Positions 1 to 13,116 of a stretch of 64,000 nucleotides of DNA are shown piece by piece. Where the stretch lies: the NCBI GenBank assembly GCA_022749755.1, contig CM040452.1:5412350-5476349 (forward strand), in the 5' to 3' direction. The translations under genes were made by a program, and so were the position numbers. The stretch is from Azadirachta indica. Its lineage: Eukaryota > Streptophyta > Magnoliopsida > Sapindales > Meliaceae. Each line of letters opens with the position of its first letter. Position 1 is the stretch's first letter. The notes under the pieces are model-generated. The model was not told where the DNA came from. It was given only the letters and a program-made list of their open reading frames with translations, and did not search any database.

Positions 1-591
1 ACAGAAAATATTCTCAAACCCACTACAGCAAATTCCACCATCCCATAATTACCATCAAATACAGAAAAGAGATAATTTGGGATTATTCAACACAGATATA
101 GTAAAACTTCACTTTTATTCTTAGGAATGTTGCAACTTGCAACAAATAAAGCAGGATCATATAATGGAAACAAATAACAAGTTGTGTTTCTGTTGTCAAA
201 AACAAATAATAACATATGGGTGTTGTAGCAGTAAGGTAATTTCAGTCATCAACAACAGAACTTGGAAATTGGTAGCAATTAGACAATACGAAGAGGGCTT
301 GTAAGACTAAATGCATATGTACAACCACAATTTGTGGTCCATAATAACACAGCAGTTTCCAAAGCTTTGCAAACTTTTTTTTTTTTTCCTTTTCTTTTCT
401 TTTCTTCTGCAACTAGATAATAGATAACTTCTAAACACAGCTAATTACGAACCTAATCCTGCCTACACGAAGAAAAAAAATCGGAAAAAAAAAAAAACGA
501 CAATTTCATGAACTTAACAAAAATTAAACAATTTTTTTTCCTTTTTCCCTCATAATGCTAGTGTTTTGGATAACCTTCGGTTCATCTACCA
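1..591 (-). other. CDPK 3' UTR and downstream flank
   Basis: Non-coding AT-rich sequence downstream of the CDPK stop. It should contain the 3' UTR in its part near 591 and the polyadenylation region further left. T-rich and A-rich runs sit at about 375-405 and 470-500. I see no second gene. Confidence 0.5.
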
Positions 592-3500
592 TCAACTGGC
601 TAATTGTAACGATCCATCCCTCATCAACTTCAAGCTCAGACTGTTGAATCTTTCTCGTGAATATTGTCTTGAAGCCTTTCTCCAATCTGTACCTGCCTTC
701 ATCATTGCAGCAAACTCCTCATAACTTATGCGACCATCCTGCAAGACAAAATGGAAACAAGGATTAATTTCTGAAGTAGCAAGCGGATGTACATTTGCAG
801 GGGATGCTACAAACTCAAGGGCCAATAAATGTAGGCTAGGCATTGTAGCATATTCCCTTGGCTTTTTGTTAGGCAACAATCGGGCCATAGGTTCAAACCT
901 TGCCATACCGGCTGAGGTGCTGACCTAGAGACCAGGAAAATGTGCAAGTACCGGAAAAAGATTAAAAGCAAAAATGAAAGAGAGCAAATATGCCATCATT
1001 TTCTTTCAAATAACAGAAACCTCTTGTACAAGAAACAGCACGAACCCACAAACAAAAATATGGTAAAAAGAAGTTATAAGCAGCATCAATAGGAGACAAG
1101 ACAAAGAAGATAACGTTAATTATTCAGTCAGTGCACAAGATACCAACTCATAGAGAAACTGACATCCAACAAGTCTTAGGGCTTTACAGTAAAGGGACCG
1201 TAAGTGCTTCTAATTCAAGTATTGAGAGATAAACTTAACCTCTTTCAAGTCTCATTTAGCCACAAAATATAGTCCTTGGTGTGAAATGTCAGGAAGAGAT
1301 ATTGTCAACATTAGAATTAGGAACACAAAGTATTGTGTGTATATACTTGACACTCACCTTGTCTGTATCAACATCATGCATAATGGCATTGATAACATCT
1401 TCACTACTGGTATCAACTTCATCATTCAAGGCTTCTCGAAGCTCTTCAATCTCTATGTAACCACTCTGGTTTTGATCAAAGAATGCAAAAGCTTTATGCA
1501 GATGTTCATCATTGGTTATCTTTTTAAGGTGAACTGAAACTGCAACAAACTCTCCGTAATTCAAAGTTCCATCACCATCAATATCCGCCTGTAGAAAACA
1601 GGTTACAGTCATTCACTTGGTAAAAATTGAAATAATTTGTATTCCAAAACTGTACACAACTGAACAGAATAATGCTTACAGCTTCCATTAGGATTTGAAG
1701 CTCCGCATCAGGAATATGTTGGCCAACTTTTTGCAGTCCAACTCTTAGCTCCTCAAGGTTTATCTTGCCTTTCTTGTTGGTGTCCATCATCTCAAATGCC
1801 TCCTTTATGCCAGCCACTTCCTCCATAGACAGATGCTCAGCCACAACCTGCAGATAGGAAACTTCAGTCATCTAAAACAGAAATTATGTAAACATTGATA
1901 ATCACTATGATCAGTTGCTGCCTAAGAAAACAGCATCTATCATAATACACAAAAGCAGCAAATAACGTAGAGGGCCTTGAATTATTACCCTTAGAGCTCT
2001 TTTCTTCAGCTTGTTCATTACAGAAAATTGTTTAAGCCTTGCTTTGACGGTCTCACCGAGTGGAACATTTGGAGCTTTCTTTGCATTTTGTAACCAAGGA
2101 TGCTCTGCATGCAAAAGAAGAATGGTTATTCTACTAAATCTCAACACGTGTAGAATACATCGGATCCACAACATTATAGAACACTACCTAGCACTTGCTC
2201 GGCAGTAAGCCTCTGCTTTGGATCAGGATTTAGCATCTTCTTCACAAGGTCCTTTGCATTATCAGAAACTTTGGGCCAGGGGTCCCTCTTAAAATCAATC
2301 ACCGAGCGAATAATTGCCTGTGCTACCCCTTGCTCAGTTTCTGCAATAAGAGTAAGGATTTTAAATGAGACTTAGTATGAATATAAAACATAAGATATGA
2401 TATGCATGAATTTGTACATGTCTACATGCGAAGATCTTGATTGGAAAATGATAAGAACCAGCAAAAATATAATGGGGTGCTTATAAGATAGTAAATATAA
2501 CCACAAATAAAGTCAAATTAATTAAGAAAAAAATTGACCTGCCCAGAAAGGTGGGACACCACAAAGTAAAATATACAGGATAACTCCAGCACTCCAGACA
2601 TCAACCTCCGGTCCATAATTACGTTTTAGAACCTCGGGAGCCATGTAATATGGACTTCCAACTATCTCATTAAATTGTTCACCTATAGAAAGAGCAACTT
2701 TAAGGTAAGAACAGTGTAATAAAAAGAAATAAAGTTCGCACGAACATTTAATGCTGAATTTCCAAAAACAAATATGGAAGAAAAGAATAGGCAGAGGCAT
2801 ATAATCACTAAGACATAGTGCATTACCAGGTTTAAAGAATACCGACAATCCAAAATCAATTGCCTTTAAGGGAGAACTTTCCTTCTTATTAGCGAACAAA
2901 AAGTTCTCTGGTTTGAGATCACGATGCATGACTCCATGCTTGTGACACACCTGCAATGGCAAAAATACAAAAGGAAAATCTCAATTACTTTGCAAGAACA
3001 ATGATACCCAAATGGGAGCATAATTTATAAGAATCATAGGATTAACAGCAGAACCAAAGACAATAAACAACATGATACAGGACATGGTAAGACAGAAATA
3101 CAAAACATTTAAGCTGCAAGAACTAACCAATTTCACAGTAAACAAACATATTCTTATACATTCTCAAGGCACTTGCAAAGTATAAGCTCCCAACTTCCAA
3201 AATTGAATTACATAAGAATCAGCTTAACAAATACTGCCAGGCTTTAAGTACTAGGCAAAGAACAGGGGAAAAGCTATCAGACAATTACCCACGTGGAACT
3301 TTAACAAGAACTTGATTTAGAATTTTAGACAGAATATTGTCCATCTCCATCAACAATAACATTCAAAAACAGATCCCTCAGAAAAATACCCCAAAGGGCA
3401 AATTTTATGGGTTAAAACGATATATTAAAAAAAAAAAAAGCAAACTTTCCAGCTCGAAATATAAATGCCATACCTTAAACAATTCTATCGTGTTACTAAA

Positions 3501-4116
3501 GAAACACAGTATGATATGCATTGTCAGTTCAATATTTAAGGCCTTAACCATCAATATCATAACAATACTGAATCAAAAGCATAAAACAAAATCAGAACGT
3601 AACCTGAACAACTTCAACAATGGTCCGCATAACTGCCGCAGCAGCCCGCTCCGTGTAATGCCCCCTGGCAACGATCCTATCAAACAACTCTCCACCCTCA
3701 CACAACTCCATCACAATGTGGACAGCGTTATCATCCTCGTAAGTGTCCTTCAATGACACAATATTTGGATGCTTAGGCAAATGCTTCATAATTGCCACCT
3801 CCCTCCTCACATCCTCAATATCTACTGCAGTCCTAAGTTTCTTCTTTGAAATAGACTTGCAAGCATACTTTTCACCATTGTTCACATCAGTACACAAATA
3901 TGTAATCCCAAACTCTCCGCGCCCAAGCTCACGACCCAGATCATAATCGATCGAGATATTGTGACCTGTGGGTTCTTTCAGGACGCATAGCTTGTGTATA
4001 ATTGCAGATCCATTACTTACTACGTATTCATCACCATAAAACGGATTTGGTTTGTTCTTTTTTCCCTTTGAACTCTTCTCAGATGGAGAATCCGGTTTCG
4101 CACAGCAATTTCCCAT
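592..4116 (-). CDS. Calcium-dependent protein kinase, CPK7/8/32-like
   Basis: Ser/Thr kinase that is switched on directly by Ca2+. I read eight coding exons on the minus strand: 4116-3604, 2950-2827, 2682-2539, 2340-2188, 2104-1989, 1847-1680, 1588-1358 and 738-592. All borders are GT..AG and in frame, giving 531 aa, a normal CDPK length. The start MGNCCAKP gives Gly2 for N-myristoylation and Cys4/Cys5 for palmitoylation, so plasma-membrane attachment is likely. Kinase domain from about residue 59: glycine loop GRGEFG, catalytic Lys87 (ACKSI), HRDLKPEN with Asp182, and DFG at 203-205. The autoinhibitory junction ([11 protein letters not shown]) precedes four complete EF-hand loops, starting DTNKKG, DIDGDG, DQNQSG and DTDKDG. 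The tail [21 protein letters not shown] is characteristic of the CPK7/8/14/32 branch. Family is certain; the exact orthologue is inference. Confidence 0.95.
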
Positions 4117-4850
4117 TAATGAAAAGCCTCAAAATCCGAGAAACCTCCAAGTTAACTGAAATTTAAACAAGATAAAGTTAATTTGACCTTCCTTAGCGAT
4201 AAACTTTTAAGGAAATCGCCAAAACTAATATGCTAAAAATTATAACTTTAGCTAGCTAATTATCAATCTCTTTCAAAATACGAAAAGGCTTGCACATAAG
4301 AAATGTCCGAGAAAATTGGAAGCCTTAATACCTAAAAAGCTACCAACATAAAAAAATCAAAGATATTAAAATCATCAACAAATATAAACCAACAAATCAC
4401 ATGGAAAAAGAAGAAAAAAAAAACAGAAACAATTTCTGATCAAACACAAAGTTAAATTCCAACAACAAATAACACATACATATTTCTTCTAATTTCCAAA
4501 AATCTACAAAATCCAGAAAAATTCTAAGCTAAAAACATGAAATACCACAAAAAGAAAACCCCACCTAGGAGAAAAATTCGTGAGACGTCTGGACAGCAAG
4601 AAGAAAACCCAAACCCAGATGGGTTTTCTTAAAATGAAGAGTTCTGAGTCAAATTTCTGGCAACAAATGAATTTTTGTTTGAGAGATAAAGCAAGAACAA
4701 AGAAATGTGAAACGACGAATTCAACGTGTGAAATCAAATGCAGAAAAAGAGATTTGATTTTTGTAAGAGAAAGAGTCAAAAGATAGCTCTAATAGGAGTT
4801 CCCCTTCAATTAATAATCTGAATTTTCTTCCTCTCCGCTCTTAGGATTCA
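4117..4850 (-). promoter_or_regulatory. CDPK 5' leader with probable leader intron
   Basis: Region between the kinase start codon and the likely transcription start. On the minus strand a pyrimidine-rich tract ends in a good acceptor (TTTAAATTTCAG, exon resuming at 4155), and a possible donor CTCCTAG|GTGGGG lies at 4565/4564. A leader intron of about 410 nt at 4156-4564 is therefore plausible. The long open frame in the upstream part (4504-4779) begins with TTG, not ATG, and has no internal Met, so it is not a convincing uORF. Distal to it are a T-run (4891-4909 on the plus strand) and AT-rich DNA. Confidence 0.45.
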
Positions 4851-7800
4851 ACGTTGGAAGGAGACAGAAGAACAATCCTTCTGTCTTCCTCTTTTTTTTT
4901 TTTTTTTTAATTTTTTTATAATTTTCTTCCCCAAAATGCCCATACAATCCTCTGCTATCCCAAAACATAAAATTAAAAAAAATCCTTTTTCTAATTTTAA
5001 ACTCTCATTTCTATTTCTATTTTTTTTCTTTAATTTTTTTAGTTATTTATAGTTCTCAAATGTCATACTTAAAAATAATTATTTTTATTATTTAAGAACT
5101 TTCCATTTCACCTTAAGTAAGGTCAATACAACTTCATATATTTAAATTTTATTTGTACATTTTATAAATTTAGAAACCAATAAAACAATTAAAAAATTCA
5201 CCATTTTTAAAAGAAGAAAACCAGTATTCAAATTATATAAAAAATTAAAAACTTTTTTTTTATAAAAATCAAGTTTACTTACAAAGAAAAGTTTTAAAAG
5301 TACAAAAATATTCATCTAATTCTATATTATTATTAGAAACATTTCTAATGTTTTTCTTATTGAAAATATGTTTCAAAAAATACTACTTATGAAAAAAAAT
5401 ATATATAAATGAATGAAAAAAAAAGGGTAGAAGAGAACTTAACCTTGAACACCAACCACAAGTAAAATTTGCAAGTCGAGATAGATGATATAAGATTGAA
5501 ATTATGTTGCATTTATATATATTTCCTCCAATTTTTATTTTAATTTTGTTGGAATTATTCTAAATTGAAGCACTTTTTGTTTTATTTCATTTTAAAAAAC
5601 AAAAATTGTTTTGGAAGAGTCAAACTGCTCCAATTGCATTATGTGGGCCATAATTGAGTCAAATTCTGCAGCCTCTTGTTTGTATTTTTCTTGGGATTCT
5701 GCCATTAGGATTCTCATGTATTTTAATCCAATTTTGACAAAGATTTGTTGCTTAATTTGTTTTTATTTTGTAAATTAATTGTGATTTTCAATTAATTTAG
5801 AACCCATGAAAAAGAAAGTTAATTTTTTTTTATAACCGACTTTAGCTTTTTTATAAAAAAATTGTGGGGTTTTAATTTTTTTTTAAACAAAAAAATTGGG
5901 TTTAACAGTCAAAGGTATCATATTTTCATCACTAATTACTATGGACAACTGTTGACTGTTGAGCGATCATAATTGGGAGGGAATAATAACATTTGAGTCC
6001 CTATATTTTTTTATTACTTTAAGTAAAGAAATAATTCATTCATTTATATTAAATAAATTCCCTAAAATTTTTTCGAATTCATTAGAATATTCTTTAGTAA
6101 ATATATTTTGCAGGGGATTAGAATTTAGTATCATTAGGATAATTTTAATTATTTTAATAAATGTCAAAACAACCTTTATTAGTGATAAAAATATTTTGAC
6201 TTATTTCCTCTAAGATTTATATTAGTGAGTGGAATATTAAGACAATTGAGGATGGATTGTCGACATTGTATGAATCTAATCGAAATGTTTATGTTGCCAA
6301 TAACTGATACATTGATAGTGATGAACGATGGAGTGCTACTAATTTGGCTATCAATCTCACCGAATTCGACAACTCGAGGGCAAAATAGATAGTTAGGTTT
6401 GACAACAAAATTTTTTTGAGGTTTGTGATGGCATCCATGAGCAACAATTGCAAATAAAAGGTTGAAGAAGATTTTTAGGTTGAAGAAGATAAGTTTATGT
6501 AAGGTTGGATTAATGACTGTAATAAAAATAAATTTATTTTTTACTAAAATTTTACTTATTCTTTGTTGCTCCTATTATCAATCAGCAATAGAGATCTATT
6601 GAAATTAGAGGTTAATAGCTACTTTGCCATTTACGCTAACTAAATGGCAATTCGCGAAATCTCAAAGGTGGTAAATAGAAATATTTCTTAACAAGTGATA
6701 AGACTCATTTTTAGTAGAGCACTCGGATTTGATTCATTTTTGACGATATGATAAATTTCTCTCTTAGTATTAATGAGATTGCGTAATTTAAAAGCAAAAT
6801 TTTAGATAATGCATATGTCACGTCCATATCGAATAAAAAATTGGTTGATTTTGGACTACTAGAGCAAGTAGCAACTTTATTTCACAAGCTAGTATTTTAA
6901 TTTGATGGAAAATACTTGTTTTAAACAAATAGCGTTAAAACAACTTGTACAATGCATATCTAATCAATAAGAGACTCCACTTTAGATATAAATCCTTAAA
7001 AAGTCATGAAAATATCCAATATTAAAAGGTAAGTTCATGATAAATAGATGAATTTAATATGAGAAAAATGTCATATGATCAGATAGATGAGAACGTAATG
7101 TTTTATATTTAATATTAAAACACGTTAGTCTTAGATATATAAGAATGGATAAGTAACATCGCCTAATAAGTTAGTTTTTTGCATTGATGATAATCGCTCC
7201 ACCTATGACACATAATTTTGTAGATTTACACATATAAACTAAGAGTTTTGTTGTCAAAAAGTCAAACAAAAAAGAAAATAGTAGTCAAAGATTTATTTGA
7301 TTCAAATAAACAATATGTCGCTGATTGAGAAAATATAGAAGGATTAGGGATTGGGATGTTATTACCCCTGTTTTAAATGCCATCATGGAGGAAAAGTACA
7401 AAAAGATAAAGTCACGTGTAGGTGATAACAAATGGAGTGTTGTAAGCTAGATTAGACAGTTGATTTCATGCTTATTAGATCTAGATCCAAAATAATATTC
7501 TATTAGGGTATTTAAATAATTTCATATATAGTATAATATTAATAATATTATTGTAATACCCAACAACAAAGGTTGATTGCTTTTGGGACATTGACATTTG
7601 ACTTGATACAAGTTTGTCCAACAAAGTATACAATAAAAAATTTATAAAAAAAAATCATAGGATGATATTTTGGATGAATAATGATTTGTTAATTTGCTAA
7701 ATACATTTACACTTGATTGTGTTACTTTTTCGGTTAAAAAAATTAAGCTTTTGTGGAGAATGATTTATTTGTATTGTATTGTTTTGTTAATGTGTCTAGA

Positions 7801-9620
7801 AGCAGATAGCTTAAAAAGAAAGAAATCTAACTATCAATTAGTAATTTTTAAGTCATGATAAAAGAGTTTTAATTATTTTTATTTTTTAATTGCATGTATA
7901 TCCCTATATATTTTCTACTTAAAAAATTATTTTAAACATCGTATTTAATTTTTTATTGACCCAATTAGTTCAAGTTAATTAAAGTTTCACATGGGAATTC
8001 AATTTTGTAAGTATATGACTAAGAAAGTCATTTTCTTCAAAACGTGAATGAAGGTAAATATCATTCAATTTAAACTTAAATGTTTCAATATGCTATATGA
8101 TCTGTATTTTTTTTAATATTATATTTATAAATTATCAATATTATATTAGAATTCTATCGAAAATTATTGATAAGATCGCATATAACACAACCCAGATAGC
8201 TACACCTATTTTGGATGATATCTATTCTCACCTTATGAAAAAAAACTTATCCACACTTAAATTTAATGAACTCCACACATATAATAAGTATTATTTTTTA
8301 AAAATAAAAAATAAATTTTGCTAACTTCAATTAACAAGACTCGAATGTAACCTTTCTTATCACTCAGGTAAAGTCCAAGTGTCCTATATGATCTGTATTA
8401 ATTTAAAGACTTCTAGAAAATTTGCTCGAGTGGCTTTGCATGATCTGTATAAATTTAAAGACTTACAGAAAATATTTAGCTGGTATCAGTATTGAAAAGA
8501 TTAATATTAAATTAAATTTTAAGATTTTTAGTCTTCTAAGAACAAAAAAAAAAAAAGTCGTTAGGTGAATCTGGAAGAAGTGATTATCATCTTAGTCAAT
8601 CTCTCTAGAAGCATTCTAGAGGGATTGAAACATTTTGTGGACATGTGTTCCTTCTCTGTGAGACGTGAAATTGATGGCAAAATTTTGATGTAACCCAATT
8701 GATTATATTTGACTTTTATAAAATTATTAGATGACATTATGTTACGTGTATTTTTATTTATCATAATTATTAATTCATTAGAAAATTTTTAAGGAGAATA
8801 TTTTTTAAATTATGGTATTGACAATATAACATAATTGAAATATTCTAGACCTTTTTGATATATACATCTAAAAAGTATTCTAAATATAAAATAATAACGT
8901 TAAATTATTTATATTATGTATAAGGACGATTAATGTTAATTACATGAAGTCAATGTTGGTATGTATTTTCTTTATGGGGTTTAATCATTAATGTTCGTGA
9001 GTTCTTATATTAGACGGCAATTTTTTTAATTTAAATTAAAATATAAATTTTTTATCTATTCAATTCAATCTAATAATTATATATAATTTAAAATAAAAGA
9101 TGAAACTTTATATTTGTTAACTTGTCAAGACATCAATCCTCTCTTAAATCTATCAAATAAAATCAATTACTTGAAATGTAGATCACTCTATTAAGTTTAA
9201 AGTTTTAAGATTCTTAATCTTCTTTGGTTTTAATTAAATAACACTATAATAACATAAAATAAGTTATATATAAAATCGGTTCCAATTTTTCTTAACATAG
9301 GAAGTGAATATTTAAATTAGATTTCAATTAAACTTGATAAAAAGGTGATTTCATTGATCTTTAAATAATTAGTAAATAAGAATACATGATATAAGATTCA
9401 ATTAAGAATAACTCATTATAGTCAAATATTATTCAATAATAAAGACTCAGTTAATAAAACGTGAGAAATTATATCTTTTGTCAAATAAAATGTAAAAATT
9501 TTTATGAACTTAAAACGATAAAATCTTTAACTTGTACTGTGCAACCTTAATCTAAACATTCAATATTATAAACAATAATAATCAAATCCTATGTAGAAGT
9601 TTCACAAGCAGCAGCAAGAC
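4851..9620. other. AT-rich intergenic spacer, no gene seen
   Basis: About 4.8 kb without a credible coding region: all open frames are below 90 codons, low-complexity and without family features. The stretch 6200-7450 is a little less AT-rich and reads like a badly decayed transposable element, but I find no diagnostic motif, terminal repeat or target duplication. A short imperfect duplication lies at 8388-8473. Confidence 0.6.
8388..8473. repeat. Imperfect 34-bp direct duplication, 52-bp period
   Basis: Two copies beginning ATGATCTGTAT at 8388 and 8440 continue with nearly the same sequence for 34 bases (TTAATTTAAAGACTT against AAATTTAAAGACTT, then AGAAAAT). The phrase ATATGATCTGTAT also occurs at 8095. 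It looks like local tandem slippage, or remnants of one old repeat. Confidence 0.6.
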
Positions 9621-9746
9621 TGATGTTATTTTGCTTGGGATAGGAGCAGCAGCACTTCCGGTGAGAAGTGCTTCTCTTCAAAGTGCTTATATATACTACT
9701 GATACAAGTAAACAACATTACTTCATTCATCATGGAAATTAAGGAA

Positions 9747-10813
9747 CTAATTAATCTCCTCCATTGCTGGTGGCGGCAACTGCAAAACTGCTGCCTCCGG
9801 AGATTGTGCCGGTGCATCATCAGGTCCATCGACGGAAGGCTTTATCACAGAGTAAAACAGTATATTGTAGAAAATGGTGAAGATAAGAAGAGCAACAGCA
9901 GTGTTTGCTAGCAAGGGTCCTGAAATATCAAGTGGATTTTCTGCTTCTTGATCTCTTGTAAGCTTCATATCTGCAGCTGCAATAATTATTCAGAATTATT
10001 GCGCAATATCGGTTAAGTTTGAAGCTGCACGCATACATATGAATTTTTTTGTTATTTTATTTTCTTCTCACTGGAGAGAATCAGTGTTCTCTCGAGTGAA
10101 ATCCTTATTCCTTTCTTTCTTTCTTTCTTTCTTTTGTTTTTTGTTTCTTCTTTTTAGATGAAGGCAAATAATGTCCATTTAAACTGTTTAAACTACATTA
10201 AAAGAACAAACGTAAGTCGATAAAGTAAGAACTTAATGACTTAGAAGTGCCCTATACCATCCAAACTATGCCAAGAGAACAAGTAAAGATCTTAACTCGA
10301 CTAGGTGAGAGCGTAATTAAGAATATCAAATCATTGCTCAAAGTTTAAGCTATTAAAAGATAAGATTCCAAACAATAGCACTCTCCAATCACCAAAATTG
10401 AACACTAAACCCCAAGTATTAATCAGCAAAGCATGAATTACGTAACTGTAGACAAGAGAAATTAAGACAGAAATTGTCTGCTAACTCCAGCAAATTACAA
10501 CTACAACTAATATCAAAACAGCTGCAGAAAGCAATAAGGACAAATAATTAGATGAATTGCAAGGAGAAAGAGACATACCCTTTATTCTTGGCGAGCTGGT
10601 TTGCTTCTTGGAGAGAGCTTTGAGCTGCTGGTCAAGCTTTTTAAGGGCCTGTTTGGCTTCATCTGGGTCTATCTCAAACTTCTGTGACTCTTTTTCCACT
10701 GCACGAACAGTAAAACCTGAGGACAATAATGAAGAAGAAGAAGAAGAAGAAAGGAATTGAAAAATGGGTGTTTTGGGGTTTATGGTGACCTGTGGAAGAA
10801 GAAGTGAGAGCAT
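9747..10813 (-). CDS. Small plastid-type single-span membrane protein, unknown function
   Basis: Two coding exons, 10813-10579 and 9970-9747, with borders AAGG|GTATGT and TGCAG|AT, give 152 aa. The start has features of a chloroplast transit peptide: Met-Leu-Ser, a run of seven serines, few acidic residues up to about residue 37, and a VRA-like cleavage region. An acidic/basic amphipathic helix rich in Lys, Leu and Gln (about 48-70) follows. One hydrophobic segment at about 98-121 (LLANTAVALLIFTIFYNILF) is a likely membrane span. The tail is Pro/Ala-rich and ends PPPAMEEIN. A thylakoid or envelope location is inference. I do not recognise a named family and assign no activity. Confidence 0.8.
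10111..10134. repeat. (CTTT)n microsatellite
   Basis: Six uninterrupted CTTT units inside the intron of the small plastid-type membrane protein gene. Confidence 0.9.
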
Positions 10814-12375
10814 TTGAAAGTGTTTTTTGGCAACAAAATTTAGCTCAGCCAGTCCAGTGGCTTAACGATAATACCTGAATGGACATATTTGTCTTTTGAC
10901 TGATAATCATCTACATGAAGAGTGGTGCTTGGAAATCGGTATAGAAATAATCTCAGTCTGGAATATGCTAATCTTTCTACTTGAGAAAATTTAAAAACGT
11001 TTAATGTTTTATACTTTTATAACTCCTTCGATTTTTAAATATTTTTAATGAATGAAATTGCATCTTATATCTATATTAATTATATATATATATTAAATTT
11101 AACCTCAAACATTAAAATATTTAAATTTAATAATTTATAAAAAATGTAAAATAATGTGTAAAATTAAGAAATTTTTTATCCATTCTATAAATTAAAAATA
11201 ACAAAATATTTAATATAAATATATAATTCTTTTGTAAATAAGGGTACAAATACCAATTTCCTTTTCTTTTTCTTAAGAAAATCATCAAATTAATTATTTA
11301 ACTCAATCAAATTTGTGGGTGAATAATAAATTAAAAATTAAACATAAATTACTGTTGATTTGATTTTTATTGTGAAAGAAAAGAAATCAAACAAAATTTA
11401 GTTAGAAATTTAATTTCATGACATTAATTACTCTAGATTTCATATTGACAATAACTAATTAAATTGGTGAAAATATAATAAGGGGGGACATTAATTACTT
11501 CAACGTCCAACAATACATTTATTTTAATTTATTTTAATTAATAAACTTTTTCTCACTCGAAGTTCTCCTCCAATTAAGAATGCGTACAATTAGTTAAATT
11601 TAGCTTGTCTTAATTAATGCTGAAGCATAAATAAATAATAAGAATTTATTTTTTTTTCTTCCATGCCTTAATAATGGTGTTGTTCACATGAAAGAGCCAA
11701 TAAAGTGAGATATTTTCTTAGTAATTATTGTTTATTTATATAAAATTTTAGAGATTTTTAAAATTATTATATTTCTCTCTACAAATAATATTATTTTATA
11801 ATTTTGGATCAAATTTAGTTTCGTTAAAAATATATATATATTTTAAATTGCTTGCTAGTAATATAATAAATTATTATAATAGCTTTTAGAAGTATACACA
11901 ATGGAGTGCTTTTAAAAACAACTTATTTTTGTAATTTATTAGATATTTAATTAATGTAATTTTTATGATTTTTATTATAACTTTACCATTATAAACAAAA
12001 ATAATCATATTGTCTCTATTTTATAACCTTAATTTATCAATTATAAATATGTTGTGTCCTCATTAGTGCAATAAAATTTATTTATTTTTTTATCATTCTC
12101 GTGTATAGAGCATAAACGTTTTCTCTAAATAAACTAATTTATTTTGATATTATACTTATATGATTTAAATTATTTATTATTAATTTTTGAATATCTTTTC
12201 AATTAATTCAAAATTTACAGAAAAAATGTAAAAATATATACAATAATTCTTTATTAGGAAAAAATACATATGTTTATTAGTTAGTTGTTGAACATAAAAC
12301 TTGATATAGTGGAGCTTATTTGGTATACTTTCCAAAATGAACAAAATAATTTTTTATTAGGAAAAAATCTCTCTC

Positions 12376-12396
12376 ATATATATATATATATATATA
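12376..12396. repeat. (AT)n microsatellite
   Basis: Alternating A and T over 21 bases in the spacer upstream of SEC62. Confidence 0.9.
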
Positions 12397-12466
12397 AATT
12401 TCTTAAATTCTCAAACAAAAGGTAATAAGAAAATAATTTTAGTAGACAAATATTTGGATGCGATTA

Positions 12467-12468
<2 letters not shown>

Positions 12469-12524
<56 letters not shown>
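12469..12524. repeat. (TAA)n microsatellite, about 18 units
   Basis: Uninterrupted TAA units over 56 bases, the longest simple repeat in the window. It is likely to vary in length between individuals and could serve as a marker. It lies about 340 bp upstream of the SEC62 ER-stress element. Confidence 0.95.
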
Positions 12525-12861
12525 GGCACATTAGAATATTAAATTTTTTTATTTGTATCATTTTATGATACAACAATTGTCTTATCATAGTTATTATATT
12601 TTAGAGAAATTTAATATAAAATTTCAACAAATTAATAGACAATTTAACTTATAAAATGTAGTATATATCATCATAATCAAATTCCTTTAATTAATATAAA
12701 TAATTTTAATTTTAGAATCAAAGAGGTGATTAAGTTGGATTTTTTTAGGGATATAAAATACTATTATTGTTCATGTTCGTAAATACTATGATCATGTAAA
12801 ATTAAAAAAAATAAAATAAATTATAGATACTTGATAATAAATTTCCAAATTATTCTGCTGA

Positions 12862-12880
12862 CGTGGCACAACTTCATTGG
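12862..12880 (-). promoter_or_regulatory. Perfect ER stress response element (ERSE-I) upstream of SEC62
   Basis: Read on the minus strand, the bases are CCAAT, then nine bases (GAAGTTGTG), then CCACG. This is the exact ERSE-I consensus CCAAT-N9-CCACG. On the plus strand the CCACG half also forms TGACGTGG (12859-12866), the core bound by ATF6/XBP1-type and plant bZIP28/bZIP60-type factors. The element lies about 240 bp upstream of the SEC62 start codon, a usual promoter position. ERSE sites are known to need NF-Y on the CCAAT half and a bZIP factor on the CCACG half. Use in this plant is inference. Confidence 0.75.
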
Positions 12881-13116
12881 TTCAAAAAGGACAGCACAAG
12901 TCATTAAACATGTATACGTTTGAACACGGTACATTGTACCATAATGTTTTGTGTTCTGTAGGCAGCAAAAGCAACTCGGGGAATTACTTTGGAATTACTT
13001 TTGCTTTCATTTTTCATTTTCAGAAAACAAAAAAAAAAAACAAAAACAAAATCACAAAGAAAGCATAAAAGGCAGAAACAGAAAAACAGAAAAAGACAAA
13101 AGAAAATTAGGGAGCG

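Larger units (their letters stand above)
10860..12855. other. AT-rich intergenic spacer
   Basis: About 2 kb between the divergent plastid-protein gene and SEC62, with no convincing open frame. It holds two simple repeats (TA and TAA) and runs of A/T. Promoter elements of both genes should lie at its ends; the only one I can name is the element at 12862-12880. Confidence 0.6.

Noticed and set aside
4504..4779. 91-codon open frame in the CDPK leader as a uORF
   Set aside because: Starts at TTG with no internal ATG, and it probably overlaps a leader intron.
6200..7450. Possible decayed retroelement in the CDPK upstream spacer
   Set aside because: No reverse transcriptase or integrase motif, no paired terminal repeats and no target duplication could be found by eye.
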